DNA of 12,465 nucleotides from an archaeon (GTDB lineage: Archaea; Methanobacteriota; Methanobacteria; Methanobacteriales; Methanobacteriaceae). Location: contig JAKSUE010000012.1 of assembly GCA_024409165.1 (NCBI GenBank), positions 1 to 12,465 on the forward strand, given 5' to 3'. This document shows positions 6,268-12,465 of this stretch, piece after piece. The position numbers and the translations under genes are program-made. Within the stretch, counting starts at the first letter, position 1. Each line of letters starts with the position of its first letter. Under the pieces are notes generated by a model that had not been told where the DNA came from, ran no database searches, and saw nothing but the letters and a program-made list of their open reading frames with translations.

Positions 6268-7371
6268 ATGGCAGATATTAAAGTTTCAATAGCTAGTCCT
6301 ATTATTGAAGATGAGGAAATTAATGCAGTCATTGAAGTTATGAAATCTGGAATGATTGCACAAGGACCAAAAGTAATTGAATTTGAAGAGAAATTTGCAG
6401 AATATGTTGGTGCTAAATATGGTATTGCTACTAACTCTGGAACTTCTGCATTACATGTTGCTCTTTTAGCAGCAGGTATTGGTGAAGGTGATGAGGTAAT
6501 TACAACTCCATTTACTTTTGCAGCTACTGGAAATTCTGTTTTATACACTGGTGCTAAACCTGTCTTTGTTGATATTGACCCTGAAACTTTTACTATCGAC
6601 CCAAGTAAAATTGAAGAAGCTATTACTGATAAAACAAAAGCAATTATGCCTGTTCAGTTATATGGTCAAGCTGCAGATATGGAACCTATTATGAAAATAG
6701 CTAAAGAACATGATTTAATTGTTATTGAAGATGCTGCTCAAGCACATGGTGCTACTTACAAAGGAGATAAAGTAGGGGTTCTTGGAGATATGGCTTGTTT
6801 TAGTTTTTATCCAACTAAAAATATGACTACAAGTGAAGGTGGAATGATTACCACTAATAATAAAGAATTTGCTGAAAATGCTAAAGTCTTTAGAGCTCAC
6901 GGATCTGCTGTAAAATACCATCATGATGTTCTTGGATATAACTTCAGAATGACTGATATTGGTGCAGCTATTGGTATTGAACAACTTAAAAAAATTGATT
7001 CCTTTAATGATAAAAGAATAGCTAATGCTGCTTATTTAAATGAAGGATTAGCTGATGTTGAAGGTGTTGAAACTCCTATAGTAAAAGATGATTATAAACA
7101 TGTTTACCATCAATATACTATTAAAATAGCTAATGGTAAAAGAGACCAATTCTTAGATTATTTATTAGAAAATGGTATTGGAACTGGTGTTTATTATCCT
7201 ATTCCATTATACAAACAAGTTTTATACACTAAAATGGGTTATGACCAATCTCTTCCTGTAACTGAAGAAATTGTTGATGAGGTTTTATCTCTTCCAGTAC
7301 ACCCTAATTTATCTAAAGAAGACTTAGATTTAATTATTAAAGTAATTAAAGAAGCTAGTGAAAAATTCTAA
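6268..7371 (+). CDS. DegT/DnrJ/EryC1-family PLP-dependent sugar aminotransferase
   Basis: The 367-residue protein belongs to the aminotransferases that convert nucleotide-linked keto sugars to amino sugars for surface glycans. Fold type I PLP residues are visible: NSGTSAL (56-62) for phosphate binding, EDAAQAHGA (154-162) with Asp155 facing the pyridine nitrogen, and SFYPTKNMTTSEGG (179-192) with Lys184 as the Schiff-base lysine. Other family features are PFTFAATGNS (81-90), GYNFRMTDIGAAIG (223-236) and the C-terminal GVYYPIPLYKQ (307-317). There is no signal peptide. The exact sugar substrate cannot be read from the sequence; relatives make perosamine, 4-amino sugars or 3-amino sugars. The start ATG has AGGTGA at 6258-6263. 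No sugar dehydratase or glycosyltransferase lies beside it, and it is separated from the thiolase gene by a T-rich terminator-like gap. Confidence 0.9.
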   Translation: MADIKVSIASPIIEDEEINAVIEVMKSGMIAQGPKVIEFEEKFAEYVGAKYGIATNSGTSALHVALLAAGIGEGDEVITTPFTFAATGNSVLYTGAKPVFVDIDPETFTIDPSKIEEAITDKTKAIMPVQLYGQAADMEPIMKIAKEHDLIVIEDAAQAHGATYKGDKVGVLGDMACFSFYPTKNMTTSEGGMITTNNKEFAENAKVFRAHGSAVKYHHDVLGYNFRMTDIGAAIGIEQLKKIDSFNDKRIANAAYLNEGLADVEGVETPIVKDDYKHVYHQYTIKIANGKRDQFLDYLLENGIGTGVYYPIPLYKQVLYTKMGYDQSLPVTEEIVDEVLSLPVHPNLSKEDLDLIIKVIKEASEKF

Positions 7372-7372
7372 C

Positions 7373-7417
7373 TTTTTTAATTAATTTTTATTTTTAATTT
7401 TTTTAATTATTTTTTTA
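7373..7417 (+). terminator. Serial oligo-T tracts after the aminotransferase gene
   Basis: Immediately after the stop codon come T6 (7373-7378), T7 (7398-7404) and T7 (7410-7416), with shorter T-runs between. Consecutive U-tracts are the usual euryarchaeal termination signal. No strong hairpin precedes them. This suggests that the downstream thiolase gene has its own promoter. Confidence 0.5.
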
Positions 7418-7454
7418 ATTACTATTTTTATTTATTATTTTCTATTCATAATTT

Positions 7455-7496
7455 TTATTTATAGGACCTTATTTATAGAATCTTATTTATAGAATT
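7455..7496. repeat. Three 14-bp tandem units with TATA-like cores upstream of the thiolase gene
   Basis: TTATTTATAGGACC (7455-7468), TTATTTATAGAATC (7469-7482) and TTATTTATAGAATT (7483-7496) are head-to-tail copies whose first ten bases are identical. Each contains a TATA-like TTTATA. The array ends eight bases before the ribosome binding site GTGAT (7505-7509). It could place up to three TATA boxes before the gene, though the last is too close for a leader containing the binding site. Confidence 0.65.
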
Positions 7497-7513
7497 ATAT
7501 TAATGTGATATTT

Positions 7514-8371
7514 ATGACCCAGAAAGAAGAATTTAATAATATGATTTTTTCACGAATTAATAATCTTATCAAAGATTATAATTTGATTAAAGAAGGTGAA
7601 AAAATTGCAGTTGCACTTTCTGGTGGAAAAGATAGTGTTCTTACATTACATGCTCTTAAACATTTTCAAGATTCTGCAGATTTTGATTTTGAATTAGTAG
7701 CTATTTCTGTAAATGAAGGAATTTCTGCTTACAGGGAATTTGGAGTTGAAGCAGCTATTGAAAATGCTAAGATTTGCGATATTCCACTTATTCAAAAATC
7801 ATTTAAAGAAGAGGAAAATCTTGAATTAGATGATATTTATTCTTATTTTAAAAGTGCATGTATTCCATGTGGTGTATTTAGAAGAAATATCTTAAATAAA
7901 ACTGCTTATGAATGGGGTGCTGATAAAATAGCTACAGGCCATAATCTTGATGATGAAATCCAATCATTTTTAATGAGTTTCTCAAGAGGTGATACTGTTA
8001 AATTCTCTAAATTTGGTCCAGAATTAGATAGAATTCATGAAAAATTAGTTCCAAGAATTAAACCATTATGGAACACTCCAGAAGCAGATGTTAAAAAATG
8101 GGCAATCCTAAATAATATTCACATCCATATTGCTGAATGTCCTTATTCCAGTTTATCACTTAGAGCAAAAATTAAACATTTCTTAAATGAAACAGAAGCT
8201 AAACATCCAGGTACTAAAAATAATGTTATGAATTCATTTATTGATATTTTAGATGTTCCACCAACAAGAACAGTTTTAAATGAATGTGAAATTTGTGGCG
8301 AACCAACTTCAGGCAAAATATGTAAAACCTGTGAAATAAAATCAATAATCCAAGAAAATTTAAAAGATTGA
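7514..8371 (+). CDS. TtuA/Ncs6-family ATP-dependent tRNA thiolase (lacking the N-terminal zinc ribbon)
   Basis: A 285-residue member of the PP-loop tRNA sulfur-transfer family (TtuA/Ncs6/Ctu1), which adenylates a tRNA uridine and inserts sulfur. The PP-loop SGGKDS is at 36-41. The central CxxC is CIPC with Cys116 and Cys119, and a third cysteine is in ECPYSS (Cys209); in TtuA-like enzymes these three bind a 4Fe-4S cluster. GHNLDDEIQSFLMSFSRGD (142-160) and LVPRIKPLW (178-186) are family blocks. A C-terminal zinc site has Cys258, Cys261, Cys270 and Cys273. The usual N-terminal two-CxxC zinc ribbon is missing, and an in-frame TAG at 7490-7492 rules out an extension. A GTG at 7505 is part of the ribosome binding site GTGAT, so ATG 7514 is chosen. 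Target base (s2U34, s2U54 or s2C32) is undetermined. Confidence 0.88.
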   Translation: MTQKEEFNNMIFSRINNLIKDYNLIKEGEKIAVALSGGKDSVLTLHALKHFQDSADFDFELVAISVNEGISAYREFGVEAAIENAKICDIPLIQKSFKEEENLELDDIYSYFKSACIPCGVFRRNILNKTAYEWGADKIATGHNLDDEIQSFLMSFSRGDTVKFSKFGPELDRIHEKLVPRIKPLWNTPEADVKKWAILNNIHIHIAECPYSSLSLRAKIKHFLNETEAKHPGTKNNVMNSFIDILDVPPTRTVLNECEICGEPTSGKICKTCEIKSIIQENLKD

Positions 8372-8408
8372 AAAATTAGAAATATTAAAAAATTAGAAAA
8401 ATTAATTA

Positions 8409-8443
8409 AAAGAAATTAATATTATTTAATTATTAATTTCTTT
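8409..8443. terminator. Bidirectional hairpin terminator between convergent genes
   Basis: AAAGAAATTAATA (8409-8421) and TATTAATTTCTTT (8431-8443) form a perfect 13-bp stem with a 9-base loop, midway between the ends of the thiolase and exchanger genes. T-rich sequence follows on both strands: on the plus strand around 8453-8478, and on the minus strand the A-rich 8372-8408. It is the longest perfect hairpin I found in the window and is well placed to end both transcripts. Confidence 0.6.
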
Positions 8444-8492
8444 AGTATAACTTATTTTTATTAAATTTGTATTTTTTATATTATTATGTTAT

Positions 8493-9431
8493 TTAATTTC
8501 TTATAATTACAAATGCCATATAAATTATGAATAATACAAATAAGACTAAACCTTCTTTTCTATCAAATTTATCTTTTGTATTTGCAAATATATAGCTGAG
8601 TGCTGTAATTGCAACTAAGAATATTAAATCAGTCATCATTGTTGGAGCTATAGGCATTGGGACTATTGCACTACTTATTCCTAAAATGAATAATATATTG
8701 AAAAGACAAGATCCGATGATATTTCCAATTACTATTCCGGTATCTCCTTTTTTAAGTGCTGTAAGTGAGGTTACAAGTTCAGGGAGTGATGTTCCAATAG
8801 CTACAATAGTAAGACCAATAAGAGTGTCACTTAATCCAAACATTGATGCAAGGAAACTTGCAGAGTTTACTACAAATTCTGCACCTAAAATGATTCCAAT
8901 AAGACCAATGATTAAGAAAATAATTGATTTTCCCATTCCAAATTTAGCTTCTTGAACTTCAGAAGCTTCTGGATTGCTTTTTGCTTTTTTAACCATTAAA
9001 TAAACATATATGATGATTAAAGCAAGGAATAATATTCCTATGACTCTACTTAATTCTCCGAATAAATGTGCAAAGAGAACAAGTAAAACTGTTGAACCTA
9101 AAACAACTGGGAAATCTCTTTTAAGTAATTCTTTATCAACTGGTAGAGTACCAATAAGTGCACATATTCCTATAATACATAATAAATTGAAAATATTACT
9201 TCCAACAACATTTCCAATTGAAATTGCATTATTTCCAGCAACAGATGCTGCAATGGATACTGCTGCTTCAGGAGCACTTGTACCAAATGCTACAATAGTT
9301 AACCCTACAATTAAAGTAGGTATTTTAAAGTTATATGCAATATTACTTGCACCATCAACAAACATATCTGCACCTTTTACAAGGAAAACAAATCCTATTA
9401 TTAATAATGCAATTTGAATAATCATTTCCAT
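8493..9431 (-). CDS. CaCA-superfamily sodium/calcium exchanger-type antiporter
   Basis: A 312-residue integral membrane protein with about ten hydrophobic segments, the size of archaeal Na+/Ca2+ exchangers. Two internally related alpha repeats are clear: GLTIVAFGTSAPE...GNVVGSNIFN (43-82) and GLTIVAIGTSLPE...GNIIGSCLFN (206-245), in opposite halves as expected for the inverted-repeat fold. Glu55 and Glu218 of the GTSxPE motifs are the central cation ligands. The polar residue 27 positions after each is Asn82 and Asn245; in the Methanocaldococcus exchanger the second one is, to my knowledge, Asp240. The ion specificity is therefore uncertain. A charged loop near 147-166 links the halves. The start ATG has AGAGG at 9438-9442; a second ATG two codons in is less well placed. 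It follows the CNNM-type gene by 40 bases, probably one transcript. Confidence 0.9.
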   Translation of the reverse strand: MEMIIQIALLIIGFVFLVKGADMFVDGASNIAYNFKIPTLIVGLTIVAFGTSAPEAAVSIAASVAGNNAISIGNVVGSNIFNLLCIIGICALIGTLPVDKELLKRDFPVVLGSTVLLVLFAHLFGELSRVIGILFLALIIIYVYLMVKKAKSNPEASEVQEAKFGMGKSIIFLIIGLIGIILGAEFVVNSASFLASMFGLSDTLIGLTIVAIGTSLPELVTSLTALKKGDTGIVIGNIIGSCLFNILFILGISSAIVPMPIAPTMMTDLIFLVAITALSYIFANTKDKFDRKEGLVLFVLFIIYMAFVIIRN

Positions 9432-9471
9432 ATTATTCCTCTAATGTTTTTAATTTTTATTTAAATTATTT

Positions 9472-10824
9472 TTATTCATTTTTGTTATCTATTTCATCAT
9501 CATTTTCTTCTTCACTTATTGTGATTAAGATTTCATCAATATGATTTCCATCCATATCTACGATTTCAAAAGAAAAGTTTTTCCAATTGAATATTTCTCC
9601 AATTTCAGGGATTTTATTTGCATAACTTAAGATAAATCCTGCAATTGTAGTAAATCCATCTTCTACTTCTTCAGGTAATTCTTTTTCAATATTAAATAAT
9701 TCTTTAAAGTCTGAAATTGAGTATCTACCATCAATTAACCAAGTTCCATCTTTTCTTTCTAATGCACGAGGAGCATCTTCTTCATCAATTCCTGGAATAT
9801 CTCCTACAATACATTCAAGTAAATCGTTTAGAGTGATTAAACCTACAACACTTCCAAATTCATCTACGATAATTACCATGTGTACGTGTTTTTTGTTTTC
9901 TTTAAATTCATGTAATAATTCCATAGATAATAAGTTTTCAGGAACAACTAATGGTTTTTTAATATTATTTCTAATATTTTTATTTAAATCTAATTGTTTT
10001 TTAGAGTAAATATTACTTAAAAGGTCTTTTGCTTGAACAACTCCAATAAAATCATCTAATTCTCCTTCACTAACTGGGAAGATAGATCTTTCACTTTCAA
10101 TGATTTTTTGCATGTTAATTTCTTCATCATCTTCTAAATCTAACCAAACCATTTCATTTCTTGGAGTCATAATCATATCGACTTTTTGGTCATCTAAACG
10201 GAATACTCTTTTAATAATCTCTTTTTCCTCTTCTTCAATAGTTCCGTCTTCAATTCCTTCTTCAATTAACTCTTCAACAGCTTCTTCTGTTACAAGGTTA
10301 TCTTCATCAGGTTTTGAACCAATAAGTTTTAATGTAAGATCTGTTGATTTATTAAGTAAATTTACAATAGGTCTACAAATTGTTGCAAGTACTGTTATCA
10401 TACTTACAGTTTTAATTGCCATTTTTTCTGGTTTGTTCAATCCAACTCTTTTTGGAACTAATTCTCCAATAAGTATTGTAAAGTAAGTTGTAATTGCGAT
10501 AACTATTAAAAAACTGATTTCGTTACTATATGGTATAAATTGTCCTAAAAATGCACCTAATGGTTTTGAAAATTCAGTTCCACCAATTGCCCCGGTTACA
10601 ATCCCAATAAGAGTAATTCCTATTTGTGCGGTGGATAAGAATTCATTAGGATCTTCAATTAATTTAATAACTTTTGAAGCTTTTTTATTTCCATCATTAC
10701 TCATTTTTTGTAAAGTTATTTTTCTTGAAGCAACAATTGCAAATTCAGACATAGTCAATAATCCTGTAAACAGGATCAATATGGCTATTAATATAATTTC
10801 TAATATTATTATTGTGTTACTCAT
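9472..10824 (-). CDS. CNNM/CorC (HlyC/CorC hemolysin-like) membrane protein with CBS domains
   Basis: The 450-residue protein has the full architecture of this family. An N-terminal DUF21 membrane domain (1 to about 190) has LLTMSEFAIVASR (22-34), helices near 4-24, 64-95 and 102-122, and GELVPKRVGLNKPE (120-133). A CBS pair follows: first about 213-273, starting with MIMTPRNEM (217-225), second about 284-343, with VDEFGSVVGLITLNDLL (320-336). The C-terminal CorC/HlyC domain spans about 357-440 (WLIDGRYSISDF 362-373). Relatives are linked to Mg2+ or Co2+ efflux and bind nucleotides at the CBS domains; the old name hemolysin is misleading. The start ATG has AAGGA at 10834-10838. The exchanger gene follows after 40 bases, which suggests a joint role in divalent cation balance. 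Confidence 0.92.
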   Translation of the reverse strand: MSNTIIILEIILIAILILFTGLLTMSEFAIVASRKITLQKMSNDGNKKASKVIKLIEDPNEFLSTAQIGITLIGIVTGAIGGTEFSKPLGAFLGQFIPYSNEISFLIVIAITTYFTILIGELVPKRVGLNKPEKMAIKTVSMITVLATICRPIVNLLNKSTDLTLKLIGSKPDEDNLVTEEAVEELIEEGIEDGTIEEEEKEIIKRVFRLDDQKVDMIMTPRNEMVWLDLEDDEEINMQKIIESERSIFPVSEGELDDFIGVVQAKDLLSNIYSKKQLDLNKNIRNNIKKPLVVPENLLSMELLHEFKENKKHVHMVIIVDEFGSVVGLITLNDLLECIVGDIPGIDEEDAPRALERKDGTWLIDGRYSISDFKELFNIEKELPEEVEDGFTTIAGFILSYANKIPEIGEIFNWKNFSFEIVDMDGNHIDEILITISEEENDDEIDNKNE

Positions 10825-10858
10825 TTTAATTTTTCCTTAAATTTTATTTATTAAATAA

Positions 10859-10957
10859 TTAGTATAATTTTTTAGTTAGTATAGTTAGTATAATTTTTTA
10901 AGTAGCATAGTTTTATTAAATATATTAGTATATTTTTATAATTAGTATAATTTGTTA
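10859..10957. repeat. Three copies of a 16-bp direct repeat between DUF1922 and the CNNM-type gene
   Basis: TTAGTATAATTTTTTA occurs exactly at 10859-10874 and 10885-10900 (26 bp apart) and nearly exactly (one mismatch) at 10942-10957, where it overlaps the end of the DUF1922 coding region including its stop. A shorter TTAGTATA also lies at 10877-10884 and 10925-10932. The spread across the stop codon and the leader of the CNNM-type gene suggests expansion by slippage or repeated binding sites. Confidence 0.6.
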
Positions 10958-11193
10958 ATTCTACTTTGGAGACGATTATCTTTAACTTCTTGTGCTGTTC
11001 TAAACATTGTGCTTCCGTAGATTTCTTCTTGTAATGCTTGAACTGCATCTGTTGCATCTCGTGCAGTTTCTACTTTTTTAAGGATTCGTCTACTTTTTAC
11101 TTTAATTGTTTTTCCGCAACTGCATTTTCTTGTAGCTACTCCTTTTTTAGCATATAAGACTCTTCCACAGTCACATCTGAATATTAAATACAT
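10942..11193 (-). CDS. DUF1922 zinc-binding protein
   Basis: An 83-residue protein of the archaeal DUF1922 family. MYLIFRCDCGRVLY at the N-terminus and TRKCSCGKTIKVKSRRI (21-37) match my memory of Methanothermobacter MTH1184, whose solution structure is a small zinc ribbon. The metal ligands are two CxC pairs, Cys7/Cys9 and Cys24/Cys26. A helical tail, ATDAVQALQEEIYGS (47-61), follows; the last 20 or so residues are polar and variable. Function is unknown. Its ribosome binding site GGAGGT lies in the final Gly-Gly codons and stop of the upstream TraB gene, two bases away, so translation is probably coupled. The zinc-ribbon form suggests nucleic acid or protein binding, but nothing more can be read. 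Confidence 0.9.
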   Translation of the reverse strand: MYLIFRCDCGRVLYAKKGVATRKCSCGKTIKVKSRRILKKVETARDATDAVQALQEEIYGSTMFRTAQEVKDNRLQSRINKLY

Positions 11194-11205
11194 TTTTAAC
11201 CTCCA
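11194..11205 (-). promoter_or_regulatory. Ribosome binding site of DUF1922 embedded in the TraB stop region
   Basis: On the minus strand TTGGAGGTTAAAA precedes the DUF1922 ATG. GGAGG (11200-11204) encodes the two closing glycines of TraB, and TAA (11196-11198) is its stop. It is the longest match to the AGGAGGTGAT consensus in the window and points to translational coupling of the two proteins. Confidence 0.75.
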
Positions 11206-12362
11206 AATAATTTAAAGAATAGCGGTATAAAAACTCTTGAAGGTAAGATTACTAATGTAGCTATACTGACTGAGATATTTGTTCCAATAACTACAAGGAG
11301 TATTCTGAATATGTTATTTTCCCATAAATCTCTTAAACTATTTACATTTCCTAAATTAGTAATGTCTCTTTTTCTTACTTTTCTAAATTTAGCTTCTGCA
11401 AGGCCTGAAAACCATCCTGCTGCAAGTAAAGGGTGAATTATAGTGATTGGGGCTGCAACAGCTCCTACTATTGCAGATTTGACTTTTGATCCTGAACATA
11501 TTGAACCTAAAAATCCCATAATCATACTAATTGCAACAAATTCAAAAAGACCTGTAGTAATTGTAATACCTTTCATATAAGCAAGAAAAAATATCACAAC
11601 AAATGAAATAGGTATTAAAGCCAAAATTATTTTAACCCAAGGTATATTTCCTTCTTTTTTTATATTAAGTAATTCTGACATTGGAGGTATTGTTTCAGGA
11701 TTATCTAAATATCTATTAATTCCTTTTTTATGTCCTGCACCTACAACTGCGATTATATGGTCTTCTTCAATATTAAGAATGCTTCTTGCAAGATATGCAT
11801 CTCTTTCATTAACTAATGCATCATAAGAACCTGGTGAAATCTTTTTAAATTCTCCCATTAACTCTTCGATGACATCTTCTTTTTTTAAATCTTCAATACT
11901 TATTTCTTCATCATCACCTGTTATAAAAGCAGCAATACAGTTGAATACGAAGCTAAGTTTTTCTCTAAGAGTCATTTTATTTAAAACTCTTTGTAAAGTA
12001 ATGTTAATATCTCTATCAATTAATACTATTTTAGAACCAACTTCTTCTGCAGCTTCAATAGCACCAATCATCTCTGAACCTGGTGCTACCTCTACATTTG
12101 ATCCTATTTTATTCTGGAAGTAAGATAAGATACTTGTAGCTAAAAAAACACCTACTTTATCCTCTTTAATGATTTTACTAACTGAAATTGTGTCATCAAC
12201 TTCAATTCCAGCTCTATCTTGCATTATTCGAGTGTATCTTCCTCTATCCAACTCAATAGCTACTACTTCTGGACATTCTTCAAGAATAGCTTCTTTTACT
12301 TCATCAACACTATCTTGAGATACATGAGCAGTACCAATGATTTTTAAACATTCTCTACGCAT
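11196..12362 (-). CDS. TraB-family membrane protein
   Basis: The 388-residue protein is of the archaeal TraB/PrgY type. The N-terminal soluble domain (1 to about 225) has the conserved GTAHVS (10-15), AIELDRGRY (35-43), GSEM (95-98), LIDRDI (114-119), NERDAYLA (185-192) and VVGAGHKKGI (206-215), features of the TraB/Tiki/EreA-ChaN-like fold that in relatives has protease or hydrolase activity. The C-terminal part has four or five membrane segments near 244-263, 272-289, 296-320 and 351-375. In bacteria PrgY limits pheromone activity; the archaeal role is unknown. The start ATG has GAAGGTT (12367-12373). It heads the minus-strand block TraB-DUF1922-CNNM-CaCA. The last codons and stop (TTT GGA GGT TAA) double as the ribosome binding site of the DUF1922 gene. 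Confidence 0.9.
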   Translation of the reverse strand: MRRECLKIIGTAHVSQDSVDEVKEAILEECPEVVAIELDRGRYTRIMQDRAGIEVDDTISVSKIIKEDKVGVFLATSILSYFQNKIGSNVEVAPGSEMIGAIEAAEEVGSKIVLIDRDINITLQRVLNKMTLREKLSFVFNCIAAFITGDDEEISIEDLKKEDVIEELMGEFKKISPGSYDALVNERDAYLARSILNIEEDHIIAVVGAGHKKGINRYLDNPETIPPMSELLNIKKEGNIPWVKIILALIPISFVVIFFLAYMKGITITTGLFEFVAISMIMGFLGSICSGSKVKSAIVGAVAAPITIIHPLLAAGWFSGLAEAKFRKVRKRDITNLGNVNSLRDLWENNIFRILLVVIGTNISVSIATLVILPSRVFIPLFFKLFGG

Positions 12363-12416
12363 TATTAACCTTCTTTATTAAATATTTATTAAATTTTAGT
12401 TAATTATTATATTAAT

Positions 12417-12443
12417 TATATCAATTATCAATATATCAATTAT
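12417..12443. repeat. 12-bp direct repeat upstream of TraB
   Basis: TATATCAATTAT occurs exactly at 12417-12428 and 12432-12443, 15 bp apart, between flanks rich in ATTAATAATTA that are roughly inverted to each other (12402-12416 and 12444-12458). This lies 55 to 80 bases before the TraB start and probably overlaps its promoter, but the window ends soon after. Confidence 0.45.
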
Positions 12444-12465
12444 ATTAATAATTATTATAATTTAA

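Noticed and set aside
6252..6548. Minus-strand 98-residue ORF opposite the aminotransferase start
   Set aside because: It is antisense to a well-conserved gene and has no recognisable domain.
10100..10486. Serine-rich plus-strand ORF opposite the CNNM-type gene
   Set aside because: The serine runs are the antisense reading of acidic codons (Glu/Asp) of the real gene.
10872..11057. Minus-strand ORF with NYTNYTN-like repeats
   Set aside because: It overlaps the clear DUF1922 gene in another frame, and its repeats are the translated 16-bp DNA repeat.

Overview
The window looks like chromosomal DNA of a methanogenic archaeon of the Methanobacteriaceae, most likely Methanobrevibacter or a close relative such as Methanosphaera. 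The evidence is the strongly AT-rich sequence, genes for coenzyme F420 (CofG) and methanopterin (MptA) synthesis, archaeal families (DUF1922, DUF2120, archaeal TraB, Trm1), and ribosome binding sites that are pieces of AGGAGGTGAT. The genus is inferred from gene content only. No transposase, integrase, CRISPR array, rRNA or tRNA gene was seen, so this reads as ordinary core chromosome.

Layout. At 1-56 the last codons of a plus-strand gene enter from outside and end in a hairpin terminator. From 1239 down to 3107 lies a minus-strand series: cofG (F420 chromophore), a DUF2120 protein of unknown role, mptA (first step of methanopterin synthesis) and an Lrp/AsnC regulator. A 452-base AT-rich gap (3587-4038) separates the regulator from a small plus-strand ribbon-helix-helix-like protein; the gap holds an inverted repeat enclosing a TATA-like box. 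Then come two minus-strand genes of tRNA quality and modification, dtd (D-aminoacyl-tRNA deacylase) and trm1 (G26 dimethyltransferase). From the divergent region at 5984-6267 two plus-strand genes follow: a DegT/DnrJ/EryC1 sugar aminotransferase and a TtuA/Ncs6-type tRNA thiolase. A 13-bp hairpin at 8409-8443 separates these from a convergent minus-strand block: TraB-family membrane protein, DUF1922 zinc protein, CNNM/CorC-type transporter and CaCA-type Na+/Ca2+ exchanger.

Themes. The genes fall into cofactor synthesis (cofG, mptA), tRNA editing or modification (dtd, trm1, the thiolase) and membrane or ion handling (TraB, CNNM, CaCA). The tightest pair is TraB-DUF1922, where the downstream ribosome binding site lies in the last codons of TraB. 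Three genes (the regulator, the ribbon-helix-helix protein and the thiolase) have an upstream in-frame GTG that is really part of the ribosome binding site, so their starts are set here to the ATG 9 bases further in.

I found no clear new multi-gene system. The items most worth checking are the thiolase lacking the usual N-terminal zinc ribbon, a bacterial/eukaryotic-type DTD in an archaeon, palindromic operator-like sites near the regulator and the DUF2120 gene, and distinct short direct repeats in many of the intergenic gaps.
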